Of a stretch of DNA of 64,000 nucleotides, positions 22,676-35,300 are shown piece after piece. The position numbers and the translations under genes were made by a program. The number at the start of each line of letters is the position of its first letter. Positions within the stretch are counted from its first letter, which is position 1. The notes below the pieces were generated by a model. The model was not told where the DNA came from and did not search any database. It saw nothing but the letters and a program-made list of their open reading frames with translations. This DNA comes from Homalodisca vitripennis (lineage: Eukaryota > Arthropoda > Insecta > Hemiptera > Cicadellidae), in assembly GCF_021130785.1 (NCBI RefSeq), contig NC_060213.1, positions 120,347,001 through 120,411,000 on the forward strand. Reading direction: 5' to 3'.

Positions 22676-23190
22676 TGATCTAAATCACCCTCTGAACTCG
22701 ACCTTGATCACCATCATTCTCTATTCTCCGCGTTCTCTACTCTTCAGCCTCCGAGCTCATTCTCGATCTTTATCATTTTCCAGCCTCGTTATGATCTCAG
22801 TCATCATTTAGGTTCCAACTTCGTCCCCATCATCTTCCAGGTCTTAACACTAATCTCTATCAATTTCCTAAACTCACCCATAATCTCTATCACCTTTCAC
22901 GTTCATTCTTCATCACCACCATCCTCCAGGTTGAATATGTATCTCCATTAATCTCTAGATTCGTGTTTTATCTCCATCATCCTCCAGGTTTGACATTGAT
23001 CTATATTATCCTCCAGGCGCCACATTATTCTCCGTCCTACTCCAGGCTCGACCTTAATCTTCCTTGTTTTCCGTTTTCCAGCCTCGAACTTGGTCTCTAT
23101 CTTTCTTCCAGTTTGACCCTGATCTCTATAATTTTACAGGCTAGATTTTTATCTCCATTATCCTACAGGTTCAGGCTTGATTTCATGAAC
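22676..23190. repeat. Pyrimidine-rich degenerate minisatellite, about 35-bp unit
   Basis: Loosely repeated units contain tccagg(c/t)t(c/t)gacctt, gatctctat and (c/a)atcat(c/t)ctccagg. Individual copies are heavily diverged and vary in length. The block is strongly biased to C and T on this strand. The open frame at 22963-23193 is a by-product. Confidence 0.75.
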
Positions 23191-23946
23191 TAATTGGCTA
23201 ATGACTGAACTAAACTGAACTATGAAGATAAAGTCAATATTTAAACCCTTTTTACATATTGATTAGACATAAATCTTTTTACCTGCTATATACCCTATGT
23301 ACCCTACCATGGATAACTCATCTGAACGTGTGTTATGTTTAAGCCATGAATTACTATCTAAAATGTTACCATACAAATTAAAAAGATTGAATGGTACCGT
23401 TGCAACAATTATAACTATATCTTTATTGAAATAAAAACACAATTAGATCTGCTGCAGGTCCACCACAAATAAAGTTTCATGTATGAAAGTTTTTGTTGTA
23501 CGATATTATAATAGTTCCTTTTATATAAGCACTAGTGATTCGATACACTGTATGTATGTGTAATGTAAAAAACCAGGTTATATTATTTATAATAGTTAGA
23601 GAAAATTTTTAATGTCTTTGTTTTCTTTCTTTGAAGATATTGATAGTCAGTTGTGCTAATTTTCATGAGGGGAAGTTTAACGAGATTATATACGAACTGT
23701 ACAAAATTAAATATACTTTCTTCAAAGTAATATTTTTTAACTTTACACTTACAAGATAACTAACCATAATTATTGACGATGTTAATATTTACATCCGATT
23801 CAGCTAACGAGATAATGACACAGAAATTCACTGTTAAATGTACTGCTTATATTCAATAGCAGCGCATCGTAAAACAATATAAAATAAATACATTCTCAGT
23901 ATTAAAGTGTTATAAACCACACCGTATTGCCAAATTTCAAATTAGA
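23191..23946. other. AT-rich sequence without a gene
   Basis: I see nothing in this stretch besides AT-rich unique sequence separating two repeat blocks. Confidence 0.5.
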
Positions 23947-25968
23947 AGTGTGACACAGTTTACAAGAAAGACAAGTCGACTAGCGACGAGAAGTCTTGCC
24001 ACACTTCACAAAAGTTAATGTATATATCAATAATGCAAAAGTAGTCTGAGATCTCTGTCAGTGACCGTGTCGTACAATACTCTGACGTCAGACCTCACAC
24101 CACAGTGTCAGTTTCCAAGAAAGACAAGTCGACTAGCGATGAGAAGTCTTGCCACACTTCACAAAAGTTAATGTATATATCAATAATGCACAATTAGTCT
24201 GAGATCTCTGTCAGTGACCGTGTCGTACAATACTCTGACGTCAGACCTCACACCACAGTGTCAGTTTCCAAGAAAGACAAGTCGACTAGCGATGAGAAGT
24301 CTTGCCACACTTCACAAAAGTTAATGTATATATCAATAATGCAAAAGTAGTCTGAGATCTCTGTCAGTGACCGTGTCGTACAATACTCTGACGTCAGACC
24401 TCACACCACAGTGTCAGTCTACAAGATAGACAAGTCGACTAGCGACGAGAAGTCTTGCCACACTTCACAAAAGTTAATGTATATATCAATAATGCACAAT
24501 TAGTCTGAGATCTCTGACAGTGACCTTGTCGTGCAATACTCTGACGTCAGATCTCACACCACAGTGTCAGTTTCCAAGAAAGACAAGTCTACTAGCGATG
24601 AGAAGTCTTGCCACAATTCACAAAAGTTAATGTATATATCAATAATGCAAAAGTAGTCTGAGATCTCTGTCGGTGACTTTGTCGTACAATACTCTGACGT
24701 CAGACCTCACACCACAGTGTCAGTTTCCAAGAAAGACAAGTCTACTAGCGATGAGAAGTCTTGCCACAATTCACAAAAGTTAATGTATATATCAATAATG
24801 CAAAAGTAGTCTGAGATCTCTGTCAGTGACCGTGCATTCTGACGTTCTAGTACAATACTCTGACGTCAGACCTCACACCACAGTGTCAGTTTCCAAGAAA
24901 GACAAGTCTACTAGCGATGAGAAGTCTTGCCACAATTCACAAAAGTTAATGTATATATCAATAATGCACAATTAGTCTGAGATCTCTGACAGTGACCTTG
25001 TCGTACAATACTCTGACGTCAGACCTCATACCACAATGTCACTCTACAAGATAGACAAGTCGACTAGCGACGAGAAGTCTTGCCACACTTCACAAAAGTT
25101 AATGTATATATCAATAATGCACAAGTAGTCTGAGATCTCTGTCGGTGACTTTGTCGTACAATACTCTGACGTCAGACCTCACACCACAGTGTCAGTTTCC
25201 AAGAAAGACAAGTCTACTAGCGATGAGAAGTCTTGCCACAATTCACAAAAGTTAATGTATATATCAATAATGCACAATTAGTCTGAGATCTCTGACAGTG
25301 ACCTTGTCGTGCAATACTCTGACGTCAGATCTCACACCACAGTGTCAGTTTCCAAGAAAGACAAGTCTACTAGCGATGAGAAGTCTTGCCACAATTCACA
25401 AAAGTTAATGTATATATCAATAATGCACAAGTAGTCTGAGATCTCTGTCAGTGACCGTGTCGTACAATACTCTGACGTCAGACCTCACACCACAGTGTCA
25501 GTTTCCAAGAAAGACAAGTCTACTAGCGATGAGAAGTCTTGCCACAATTCACAAAAGTTAATGTATATATCAATAATGCAAAAGTAGTCTGAGATCTCTG
25601 ACAGTGACCGTGTCGTACAATACTCTGACGTCAGACCTCACACCACAGTGTCAGTTTCCAAGAAAGACAAGTCTACTAGCGATGAGAAGTCTTGCCACAA
25701 TTCACAAAAGTTAATGTATATATCAATAATGCAAAAGTAGTCTGAGATCTCTGTCAGTGACCGTGTCGTACAATACTCTGACGTCAGACCTCACACCACA
25801 GTGTCAGTTTCCAAGAAAGACAAGTCTACTAGCGATGAGAAGTCTTGCCACAATTCACAAAAGTTAATGTATATATCAATAATGCACAAGTAGTCTGAGA
25901 TCTCTGTCGGTGACTTTGTCGTACAATACTCTGGCGCCAGACTCATAACCACAGTGTCTGAATTGAAC
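23947..25968. repeat. 153-bp satellite array, 13 monomers, each with a palindromic core
   Basis: Thirteen head-to-tail monomers of about 153 bp share gagaagtcttgccaca, aaaagttaatgtatatatca, agtctgagatctctg and accacagtgtcag. Each monomer except the last carries the perfect 12-bp palindrome TCTGACGTCAGA, whose centre TGACGTCA is identical to the consensus CREB/ATF site. In the last monomer (about 25930-25941) it reads TCTGGCGCCAGA, still a perfect palindrome. One monomer has a 13-bp insertion near 24835-24850. Two sequence classes differ at gtcgact/gtctact. No protein is encoded. Confidence 0.97.
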
Positions 25969-28524
25969 ATAGTCGTAAGTCGTGTAGAACAAAGTATAAA
26001 TTAATGACTTCGCAATTAAACAATAATGAAGTACTATGTTTGAAAATATAGCTTTATTCTTTATATGTTACATTTATTATTATTATCTTATGTTCCAGTT
26101 TCGGCATTTTCAAATCCATATCCATATTCATATCCATATAGGGATATTTTATATCAGTTAAGAACAAAATTACCTACTTATAAACCATCAATTAATTTTC
26201 AATGACGTGTAATAGGTTAACACTAATATAATTATATTCCACAATGTGAACGCTTTGATTACTGAGCTACGCAGTATATCATGCCGGGTAACTCACAACA
26301 AAATCATTGCCTCTGTAACTTCTAGTAGTGATGTATTAGAAATGTTCTCTATAATTTTAAAATTCGAAGTTACTATTGTCGGTCCTTTTTCCCTACATTT
26401 GGAGTGAATACACAGATTAGTACTAGTTTCATATAGGTACCTACTGATAAAATTCTTTAATATCAACATTTTTATTTATCAATAATTAATTATGTAATTT
26501 TGGAATATATTCTACCAAAACTGAAAGTTATTTGATATAACCTCTATAAATTGTACGTGTATGAAAGTTTTTGAAAACTTCCCTTTATTAATTTTGACTG
26601 CATTTTCACCCCTTTTACACACATTAATTCTTACTGCATTAAAAGAAAAATTCGGACCCTTTACAACTTTTTTATTTTACTGATAAGTAAGGTATAACCT
26701 ATATATTTAAAAGTACTGATAAGTATAACATATTACATAACAATATATATAATTATACTTATGATAATACAAGTATAAGTACCTGTATTTTAAGTTATGT
26801 TTCTTATTCATCATCACTGTTCTCATGCGCGGAGGCATTATTGTCAGCTCGTTAACTATCAAAAGCTCCTTTTCAAGATTTATTTTAGTTTAATTTGCTT
26901 TCTGCGCATGAATTGTTTTCTGTGTTTTTCTATTGACCTGCTGAACATTATCCTTTTGAGATAACAAGAATAATGAGATGGGGGTAAAAATGAGGTGAAC
27001 GTAGAGTACAATAAAAAAGTGATAGAGAGGAAAGCCAATATTCAAAGTCGGTTCAGAGATATGCTCTCGCGCTGTAATACCCGCACTAGTTTCCTACACC
27101 ACACACGTGGTGGCAATAATACCATAGTGATACTACATAAAACTAATAGTAATTAATTAGTTGATTTCTGTTTGTACTATTTCACTTCTTAATAGTGCAA
27201 CTGTTTTAGAATGAAATGCATCACAGAAATATAAAATTAATTCACATTCAACAGAAAAATCCTTCATAATTGAAAATAACTAAGGAAACTGAGTCAGGGA
27301 GTATCATAAACACAGTTCTGAATATTATAACATCAAGAGCAGTATAAAACGTCGGTAATAAAAATAACCATTCGAATTTATTTTTATAGCTGATATTTTT
27401 ATAAAAATACTGCAGTATTCGTAAACCCTTAGTAGATGGTTCATCTAGCTCTCCTTAGGGAGTAGTAGGCAACTAGCATCTATAGCCTATGAAGGAAACC
27501 TCCTGGCACGCTCACCAAAAATAAGTTAGCTGACCCTGGTAGGCATTTGACGAAAATTATCTAATGGATTTAAATATTGTAGGAAAAAAACAACCATTAC
27601 CATTTTACCTGGTAGTAATCAAAATGGAATTTTTAATGCTGAAAATGTACAATGCCTAATAGTAAAACGGCAACGTGTAGTAATGTGGTTAACACGCTGT
27701 CAGGCGAGTCATCTATTTATAGTTTCAGAAACTCTAACTTTCACTTGCGATATCCAGTTCCATCATCAATCAGAAAACTATTTCTGGCTAATTTTTAAGA
27801 GCATCAAAAAACTTATGAGGAATAACAATTTAACACTTAGGTTAAGACATCTTTCTAAGTCCATCTATACAATCATGTAAACATCCACTCATACATACAA
27901 ACAACCATACAAACAAGTATAATTGTATGTACGTTTTAATTTTAGTTCAAGCGATTAGTTGGTTTCAAAATTTGTTTATTCGTAGAAATCATATTCACTG
28001 AACTACCATTGTAAATAGATTACTGAATTCATTGAAGAGAAAATGTTTATTGTAAAGTTTCACCATCATCTGTAATACGCTTGTTTTAAATATGCTATTT
28101 AACAGAACGGTGGGACTTGTATATTGGTTGGGGGGATGACTGGGATTGTATAAATGGATTAACCAGTACAAATTTCTCAGTATAATTGTTTGACACGACT
28201 GAAGCTGCTAACTAGTGAACGTACTTGACAAAATAGTCCAAGTATTTCACTTAACAGTTACTTAATACAAACTTGCTAATGTAAGTCGTCGTTCATCAGT
28301 ATTACTGAGGAATTATTACTTAAATCTAATTTTAACAAATTCTATCTCTAAACAGGGACGGAGAATAAAAAAACGAAAGTGATTTGTTATGTATATAACA
28401 CAATTAGACAGATATTTACAAGGTTCCGAATAACCTGGTCTAATGCTTCTCATTCTGCCCTCCTGGGAAAACTAATCCCTGAATCCATATCATACTACTA
28501 TACTATACCATATATGAGGATTTA
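25969..28524. other. AT-rich sequence without a recognisable gene
   Basis: No coding region is recognisable. A possible degenerate tRNA-derived SINE promoter, with an A-box-like tgtggttaacacgctgt and a B-box-like agtttcagaaactc, lies near 27680-27740, but the match is weak. A cat/cata-rich simple stretch lies at about 27885-27915. Confidence 0.4.
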
Positions 28525-31500
28525 AAGCTATCACTAAGGCTCGGCCTCTACTCTATTTGTGACGGTTCTAATAGCAGTAGTTGGTGACATTATATTATCA
28601 CTATTAGTGACACAGAGTATCTGCTACGAGCAGTACATTAAAGTTGTAAATCACGTCCGTTGTCGCTGTGTCTCGCACGTAGCAACCAAACAGGATTACC
28701 GGCTCGGCCTCTAGTCCATTTGTGACCGCTCCACATTAGCAGTATTTGGTGATATCATGTTATCACTATTAGTGACACATAGTATCTGCTACAAACAGTG
28801 CATTAAAGTTGTAAATCACGTCCGGTGTCACTGTGTCTCGCACGTAGCAATCAAACATGATTACCGTTTCTGCCTCTAGTCTGTTTGTGGCCGCTCCACA
28901 TTAGCAGTATTTGGTGATACCATGTTATCACTATTAGTGACACATAGTATCTGCTACAAACAGTACATTAAAGTTGTAAATCACGTCCGGTGTCACTGTG
29001 GCTTCCACGTAGGAACTAAACATGATTACCGTCTCTGCCTCTAGTCTGTTTGTGGCCGCTCCACATTAGTAGTAGTTGGTGATATCATGTTATCACTATT
29101 AGTGACAGAGTATCTGCTACGAGCAGTACATTAAAGTTGTAAATCACGTCCGGTGTCACTGTGGCTTCCACGTAGCAATCAAACATGATTACCGTTTCTG
29201 CCTCTAGTCTGTTTGTGGCCGCTCCACATTAGCAGTATTTGGTGATATCATGTTATCACTATTAGTGACACAGAGTATCTGCTACGAGCAGTACATTAAA
29301 GTTGTAAATCACGTCCGGTGTCACTGTGGCTTCCACGTAGGAACTAAACATGATTACCGTCTCTGCCTCTAGTCTGTTTGTGGCCGCTCCACATTAGTAG
29401 TAGTTGGTGATATCATGTTATCACTATTAGTGACACAGAGTATCTGCTACGAGCAGTACATTAAAGTTGTAAATCACGTCCGGTGTCACTGTGGCTTCCA
29501 CGTAGCAACCAAACATGATTACCGTTTCTGCCTCTAGTCTGTTTGAGGCCGCTCCACATTAGTAGTAGTTGGTGATATCATTTTATCACAACTAGTGACA
29601 CAGAGTATCTGCTACGAGCAGTACATTAAAGTTGTAAATCACGTCCGGTGTCACTGTGGCTTCCACGTAGGAACCAAACATGATTACCGTCTCTGCCTCT
29701 AGTCTGTTTGAGGCCGCTCCACATTAGTAGTAGTTGGTGATATCATGTTATCACTATAAGTGACACAGAGTATCTGCTACGAGCAGTACATTAAAGTTGT
29801 AAATCACGTCCGGTGTCACTGTGGCTTCCACGTAGGAACCAAACATGATTACCGTCTCTGCCTCTAGTCTGTTTGAGGCCGCTCCACATTAGTAGTAGTT
29901 GGTGATATCATTTTATCACTATTAGTGACACAGAGTATCTGCTACGAGCAGTACATTAAAGTTGTAAATCACGTCCGGTGTCACTGTGGCTTCCACGTAG
30001 GAACCAAACATGATTACCGTCTCTGCCTCTAGTCTGTTTGTGGCCGCTCCTCATTAGTAGTAGTTGGTGATATCATTTTATCACAATTAGTGACACATAG
30101 TATCTGCTACGAGCAGTACATTAAAGTTGTAAATCACGTCCGGTGTCACTGTGGCTTCCACGTAGGAACTAAACATGATTACCGTCTCTGCCTCTAGTCT
30201 GTTTGTGGCCGCTCCACATTAGTAGTAGTTGGTGATATCATGTTATCACTATTAGTGACAGAGTATCTGCTACGAGCAGTACATTAAAGTTGTAAATCAC
30301 GTCCGGTGTCACTGTGGCTTCCACGTAGCAATCAAACATGATTACCGTTTCTGCCTCTAGTCTGTTTGTGGCCGCTCCACATTAGCAGTATTTGGTGATA
30401 TCATGTTATCACAATTAGTGACACAGAGTATCTGCTACGAGCAGTACATTAAAGTTGTAAATCACGTCCGGTGTCACTGTGTCTCGCACGTAGCAATCAA
30501 ACATGATTACCGTTTCTGCCTCTAGTCTGTTTGTGGCCGCTCCACATTAGCAGTATTTGGTGATATCATGTTATCACAACTAGTGACACAGAGTATCTGC
30601 TACGAGCAGTACATTAAAGTTGTAAATCACGTCCGGTGTCACTGTGTCTCGCACGTAGCAATCAAACATGATTACCGTTTCTGCCTCTAGTCTGTTTGTG
30701 GCCGCTCCACATTAGCAGTATTTGGTGATATCATGTTATCACAATTAGTGACACAGAGTATCTGCTACAAACAGTACATTAAAGTTGTAAATCACGTCCG
30801 GTGTCACTGTGGCTTCCACGTAGGAACTAAACATGATTACCGTCTCTGCCTCTAGTCTGTTTGTGGCCGCTCCACATTAGTAGTAGTTGGTGATATCATG
30901 TTATCACTATTAGTGACAGAGTATCTGCTACGAGCAGTACATTAAAGTTGTAAATCACGTCCGGTGTCACTGTGGCTTCCACGTAGCAATCAAACATGAT
31001 TACCGTTTCTGCCTCTAGTCTGTTTGTGACTGCCCCACATTAGCAGTAGTTGGTGATATCATTTTATCACAACTAGTGACACAGAGTATCTGCTACGAGC
31101 AGTACATTAAAGTTGTAAATCACGTCCGGTGTCACTGTGGCTTCCACGTAGGAACCAAACATGATTACCGTCTCTGCCTCTAATCTGTTTGAGGCCGCTC
31201 CACATTAGTAGTAGTTGGTGATATCATGTTATCACTATAAGTGACACAGAGTATCTGCTACGAGCAGTACATTAAAGTTTTAAATCACGTCCGGTGTCAC
31301 TGTGGCTTCCACGTAGGAACCAAACATGATTACCGTCTCTGCCTCTAGTCTGTTTGAGGCCGCTCCACATTAGTAGTAGTTGGTGATATCATTTTATCAG
31401 TATAAGTGACACAGAGTATCTGCTACGAGCAGTACATTAAAGTTGTAAATCACGTCCGGTGTCACTGTGGCTTCCACGTAGGAACCAAACATAATTACCG

Positions 31501-32370
31501 TCTCTGCCTCTAGTCTGTTAGAGGCCGCTCCACATTAGTAGTAGTTGGTGATATCATTTTATCACTATTAGTGACACAGAGTATCTGCTACGAGCAGTAC
31601 ATTAAAGTTGTAAATCACGTCAGGTGTCACTGTGGCTTCCACGTAGGAACCAAACATGATTACCGTCTCTGCCTCTAGTCTGTTTGTGGCCGCTCCTCAT
31701 TAGTAGTAGTTGGTGATATCATTTTATCACAACTAGTGACACATAGTATCTGCTACGAGCAGTACATTAAAGTTGTAAATCACGTCCGGTGTCACTGTGG
31801 CTTCCACGTAGGAACCAAACATGATTACCGTCTGCCTCTAGTCTGTTTGTGGCCGCTCCACATTAGTAGTAGTTGGTGATATCATGTTATCACTATTAGT
31901 GACACATAGTATCTGCTACAAACAGTACATTAAAGTTGTAAATCACGTCCGGTGTCACTGTGGCTTCCACGTAGGAACCAAACATGATTACCGTCTCTGC
32001 CTCTAGTCTGTTTGTGGCCGCTCCACATTAGTAGTAGTTGGTGATATCATGTTATCACTATTAGTGACACATAGTATCTGCTACAAACAGTACATTAAAG
32101 TTGTAAATCACGTCCGGTGTCACTGTGGCTTCCACGTAGGAACCAAACATGATTACCGTCTCTGCCTCTAGTCTGTTTGTGGCCGCTCCACATTAGTAGT
32201 AGTTGGTGATATCATGTTATCACTATAAGTGACACAGAGTATCTGCTACGAGCAGTACATTAAAGTTTTAAATCACGTCCGGTGTCACTGTGGCTTCCAC
32301 GTAGGAACTAAACATGATTACCGTCTGCCTCTAGTCTGTTTGTGGCCGCTCCACATTAGTCTGTATTACA
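28525..32370. repeat. 165-bp satellite array, about 23 monomers
   Basis: Monomers of 163-165 bp are marked by cattaaagttgtaaatcacg, catgattaccgt, tctgcctctagtctgttt and gccgctccacatta. The first monomer and the partial last one are diverged or truncated. Variants include gtctcgcacgtag/gcttccacgtag, gctacgagcag/gctacaaacag and a two-base deletion in gtgacagag. Each monomer contains dyads: gtgata-tcatgt-tatcac, ctgct-acg-agcag, and agtgacac paired with gtgtcact about 50 bp away. The open frame at 32229-32462 runs out of the array and is not taken as a gene. Confidence 0.97.
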
Positions 32371-35300
32371 GAGGTAAACTCCATATGGAGTCTAATGTTT
32401 GTTTATTTACATTCTTGATTCTATTTCCATGTTCTACATCTAAATTCAAAAATGCTTTCTAGTGCTGCCTGTAGCGAGCAATCTTTACAGGAATACTTTT
32501 AAATACATTATTTCGTTATCCTGAGCATACAAAATAGAAGATTGACCGCTAAATTTCTACATGTATAATTCGATGGTCATTTATGAATCGTCTAGATTAT
32601 AAAACAGACTGAGTAATCATTCTCATTCGTGACACAATTCCCCAAATGACATCCAAAAGAAACAACTATTAATGTTTGCATATATGATCGCAAAACGGGC
32701 ACATGATTGAATTTTTTTCGTTTAAAATATTTTAATATAAAATATTTAGACGATTTTTTTTATTCTGCGGCAATGGTGTAAAATATGTGCCCTTTGAATC
32801 TGATCACAAGTTGTATTTCATTTGCACAATTAGACCAAAGATAAACTTATTCAAACCGCTTTTACACTATCACAATTTTTAGAGTCACTTTTAATATTAT
32901 AATTTGTTGATGTTACTATCATATTAACTTTAAACTGAAGTTGATTTGATAAAGACTAATATTACCTGTCTCATACACGAGCCAAGCTCCGCCAGGTGTT
33001 CGGAACTATTTAGTTTTGTGAATTAGAATTTCTAATTCCTCACTAATTAAAAAAAAAAAATTACATTTTTTCAGAAGTGAATTCCCTTAATGGAAAGAGG
33101 CCCCAAAGAGAAAGGCGGTTGGTAATTTTATATTTTCTGTTCTCCACCTTTATTTTGGCATAGAAATATTTATATAAGCATGGTCAAATACTTCTGATGT
33201 CGTGAATTATTAACGAGATTAAACCTACCTATTAGGTAGAAGAGAGGAGGAACCCAGAAAGTGGAAATATAATTCATTCAGCTTAATTAATGGACAGGGT
33301 CCGCAGACAGCTTTGTCATGAATCTCATTTTGACTGTCTCTTACCTCTATTATTTGGCTACAAAGAATTTACAAGCGTCTCTGTAGTCACGTGTGGTGTG
33401 TTCATTATTTTGTCCTTTTGGGATTGTTTCAATTGTGTGTATTCCAAAATAATGATAGTATAGAGCAAGAGTTTGTTGATGAGTGTGACATTTAGTGACT
33501 TATTTCCTCAAATGTTTAAAGTAAACACATTTCCTAACAATTTATAGTATTTCTTTTTTTCACGTTAATAATTTTATAAATTGATCTATCTAAATTATTT
33601 TAAAATAGTGTTAAATTTATACTAAAGTTATAAATGAAGCCATATTAAATAATATTCTACTACAAATTCACTCGAAAAATATTATTTTCTGAAATAATAT
33701 TTATATTCTATGTTCTCTTAAACGGTTAATAGCATTTAATTTTCTATTTCAGCTAAAATTCTAGGGTGCAAAGGAAATAAAAATTTGGTTTTGATACAAG
33801 TAATAAAATCGTTTTATTCTTAACACATCAAAAGTCCCTCCTATATATTTCTCACGAAACTGCCTGCAATTAAATAAACTTGTTTTTAATAGTAAAACTG
33901 TTCGTGCTTGCATTTAATCAGTTATTAAAATTAGTTTTATTCTTTACATCTTACGTTTGCGAGATATTGTTGTTCTAGGAGCTCTTAGTTGCTAACGCTA
34001 CTAGGAATATGGTAATGATGGCCTCTGCAAATGTACAGCCTGCTTCATATTCAATACTAAAGATATCATAATATGTGCACATTTTAAGACATGGTATTTC
34101 TCTGAGATAAAGAGACCTCCAAAGGCCTCCATAATTCGCACAAGATACAACCGTGACAATAGGTCTCGTGTGTGTCCAGATTTCTATTCAAAATTCAACA
34201 TATATATATATATATGTACATAAATATACATAAATCCATGTTTACATTCTTAGTTCTTATAACAGAAGTTTAAGCTTTAATTATAATTAAACTACTGTCA
34301 GCATTTTCTTGACATCGTTGTATTGATTGCTGAAGGTGTTAGTGTATGATCACATTTAGACCGCATAGGATTACACATACACCACATATAGAAGTGTTAC
34401 CGCTGCCGCAAGCTCGCCAAGCCATTTCCTCTATTATGTGTCCTACTAGGCTCATAAATTATACTGAGAGATAAAATCCACCCTTAAACAAATCTAGATC
34501 CGGCAATGTTATAATCTGATGTTACCACTTTCTATGAAGCTTTAAGAAATAATAACTAACTCTACAGTGGGGATAGCACCTGAGACCAGTCAACTAAGTT
34601 CCCTAGTGGAGGTGTGCCAGATCTCGCTAATAGCTGTATTAGGCCTGGCCGTTAGATAACGCTATGAAATGAGAGTTTTGTGTTTTATTTTTATGTTTAA
34701 AATGTAGCTTGATAAATAATCAATGAATTTTTCCAACTTTGAACAATTATTGTATGGCCTTTTGGTGTACTTTAAGAAACGTCTTATCTTTCATTGACAT
34801 GTGCTATCAGTAAGCCCATTCAAACCAGAGGTATGTTTGTTTCTAATATCTAACATGCATTTTAATCAAATTAGAAGCTGAATTAGCTAACTGTAAGTGT
34901 CCAGGCTAAATATTCATGTCAACTAGGTCAAAGGTTTCGACGCAATTTCCTTTTGACGCAATTAATATTGTCCGAATAAGATTTACATTCGAATGTTGAA
35001 CATCGAAAGTTTAAAAAATACCGAAGCAAACGTCTCTTACTTGTACATTAGCGGCGGACTGAAGACTAAATAAGTTTAATTTGTATGATAACATCTGAAA
35101 GGTAATTCTTTTTTTTCATCCTTCGGTGGGTTTAAAGGAGAGAGTTTTATTTATTTATTACGGCGTTATATTTACTGATCGGAGATATTTTTTTAAATAT
35201 TAATCCTACTCACTTTTCCAACGTTATGTACTTTTGGGCTTTATGGAAACTTTTGTTTTATCTTTTACACGATTATGATGTAAGAAACAATAGTGTTTAA

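Noticed and set aside
27675..27745. Possible tRNA-derived SINE (tgtggttaacacgctgtcagg)
   Set aside because: A and B boxes are only loosely matched and no second copy was seen in the window.
18866..32370. Satellite arrays considered as CRISPR arrays
   Set aside because: The whole monomer is repeated with no unique spacers between conserved repeats, there are no cas genes, and the context is eukaryotic.
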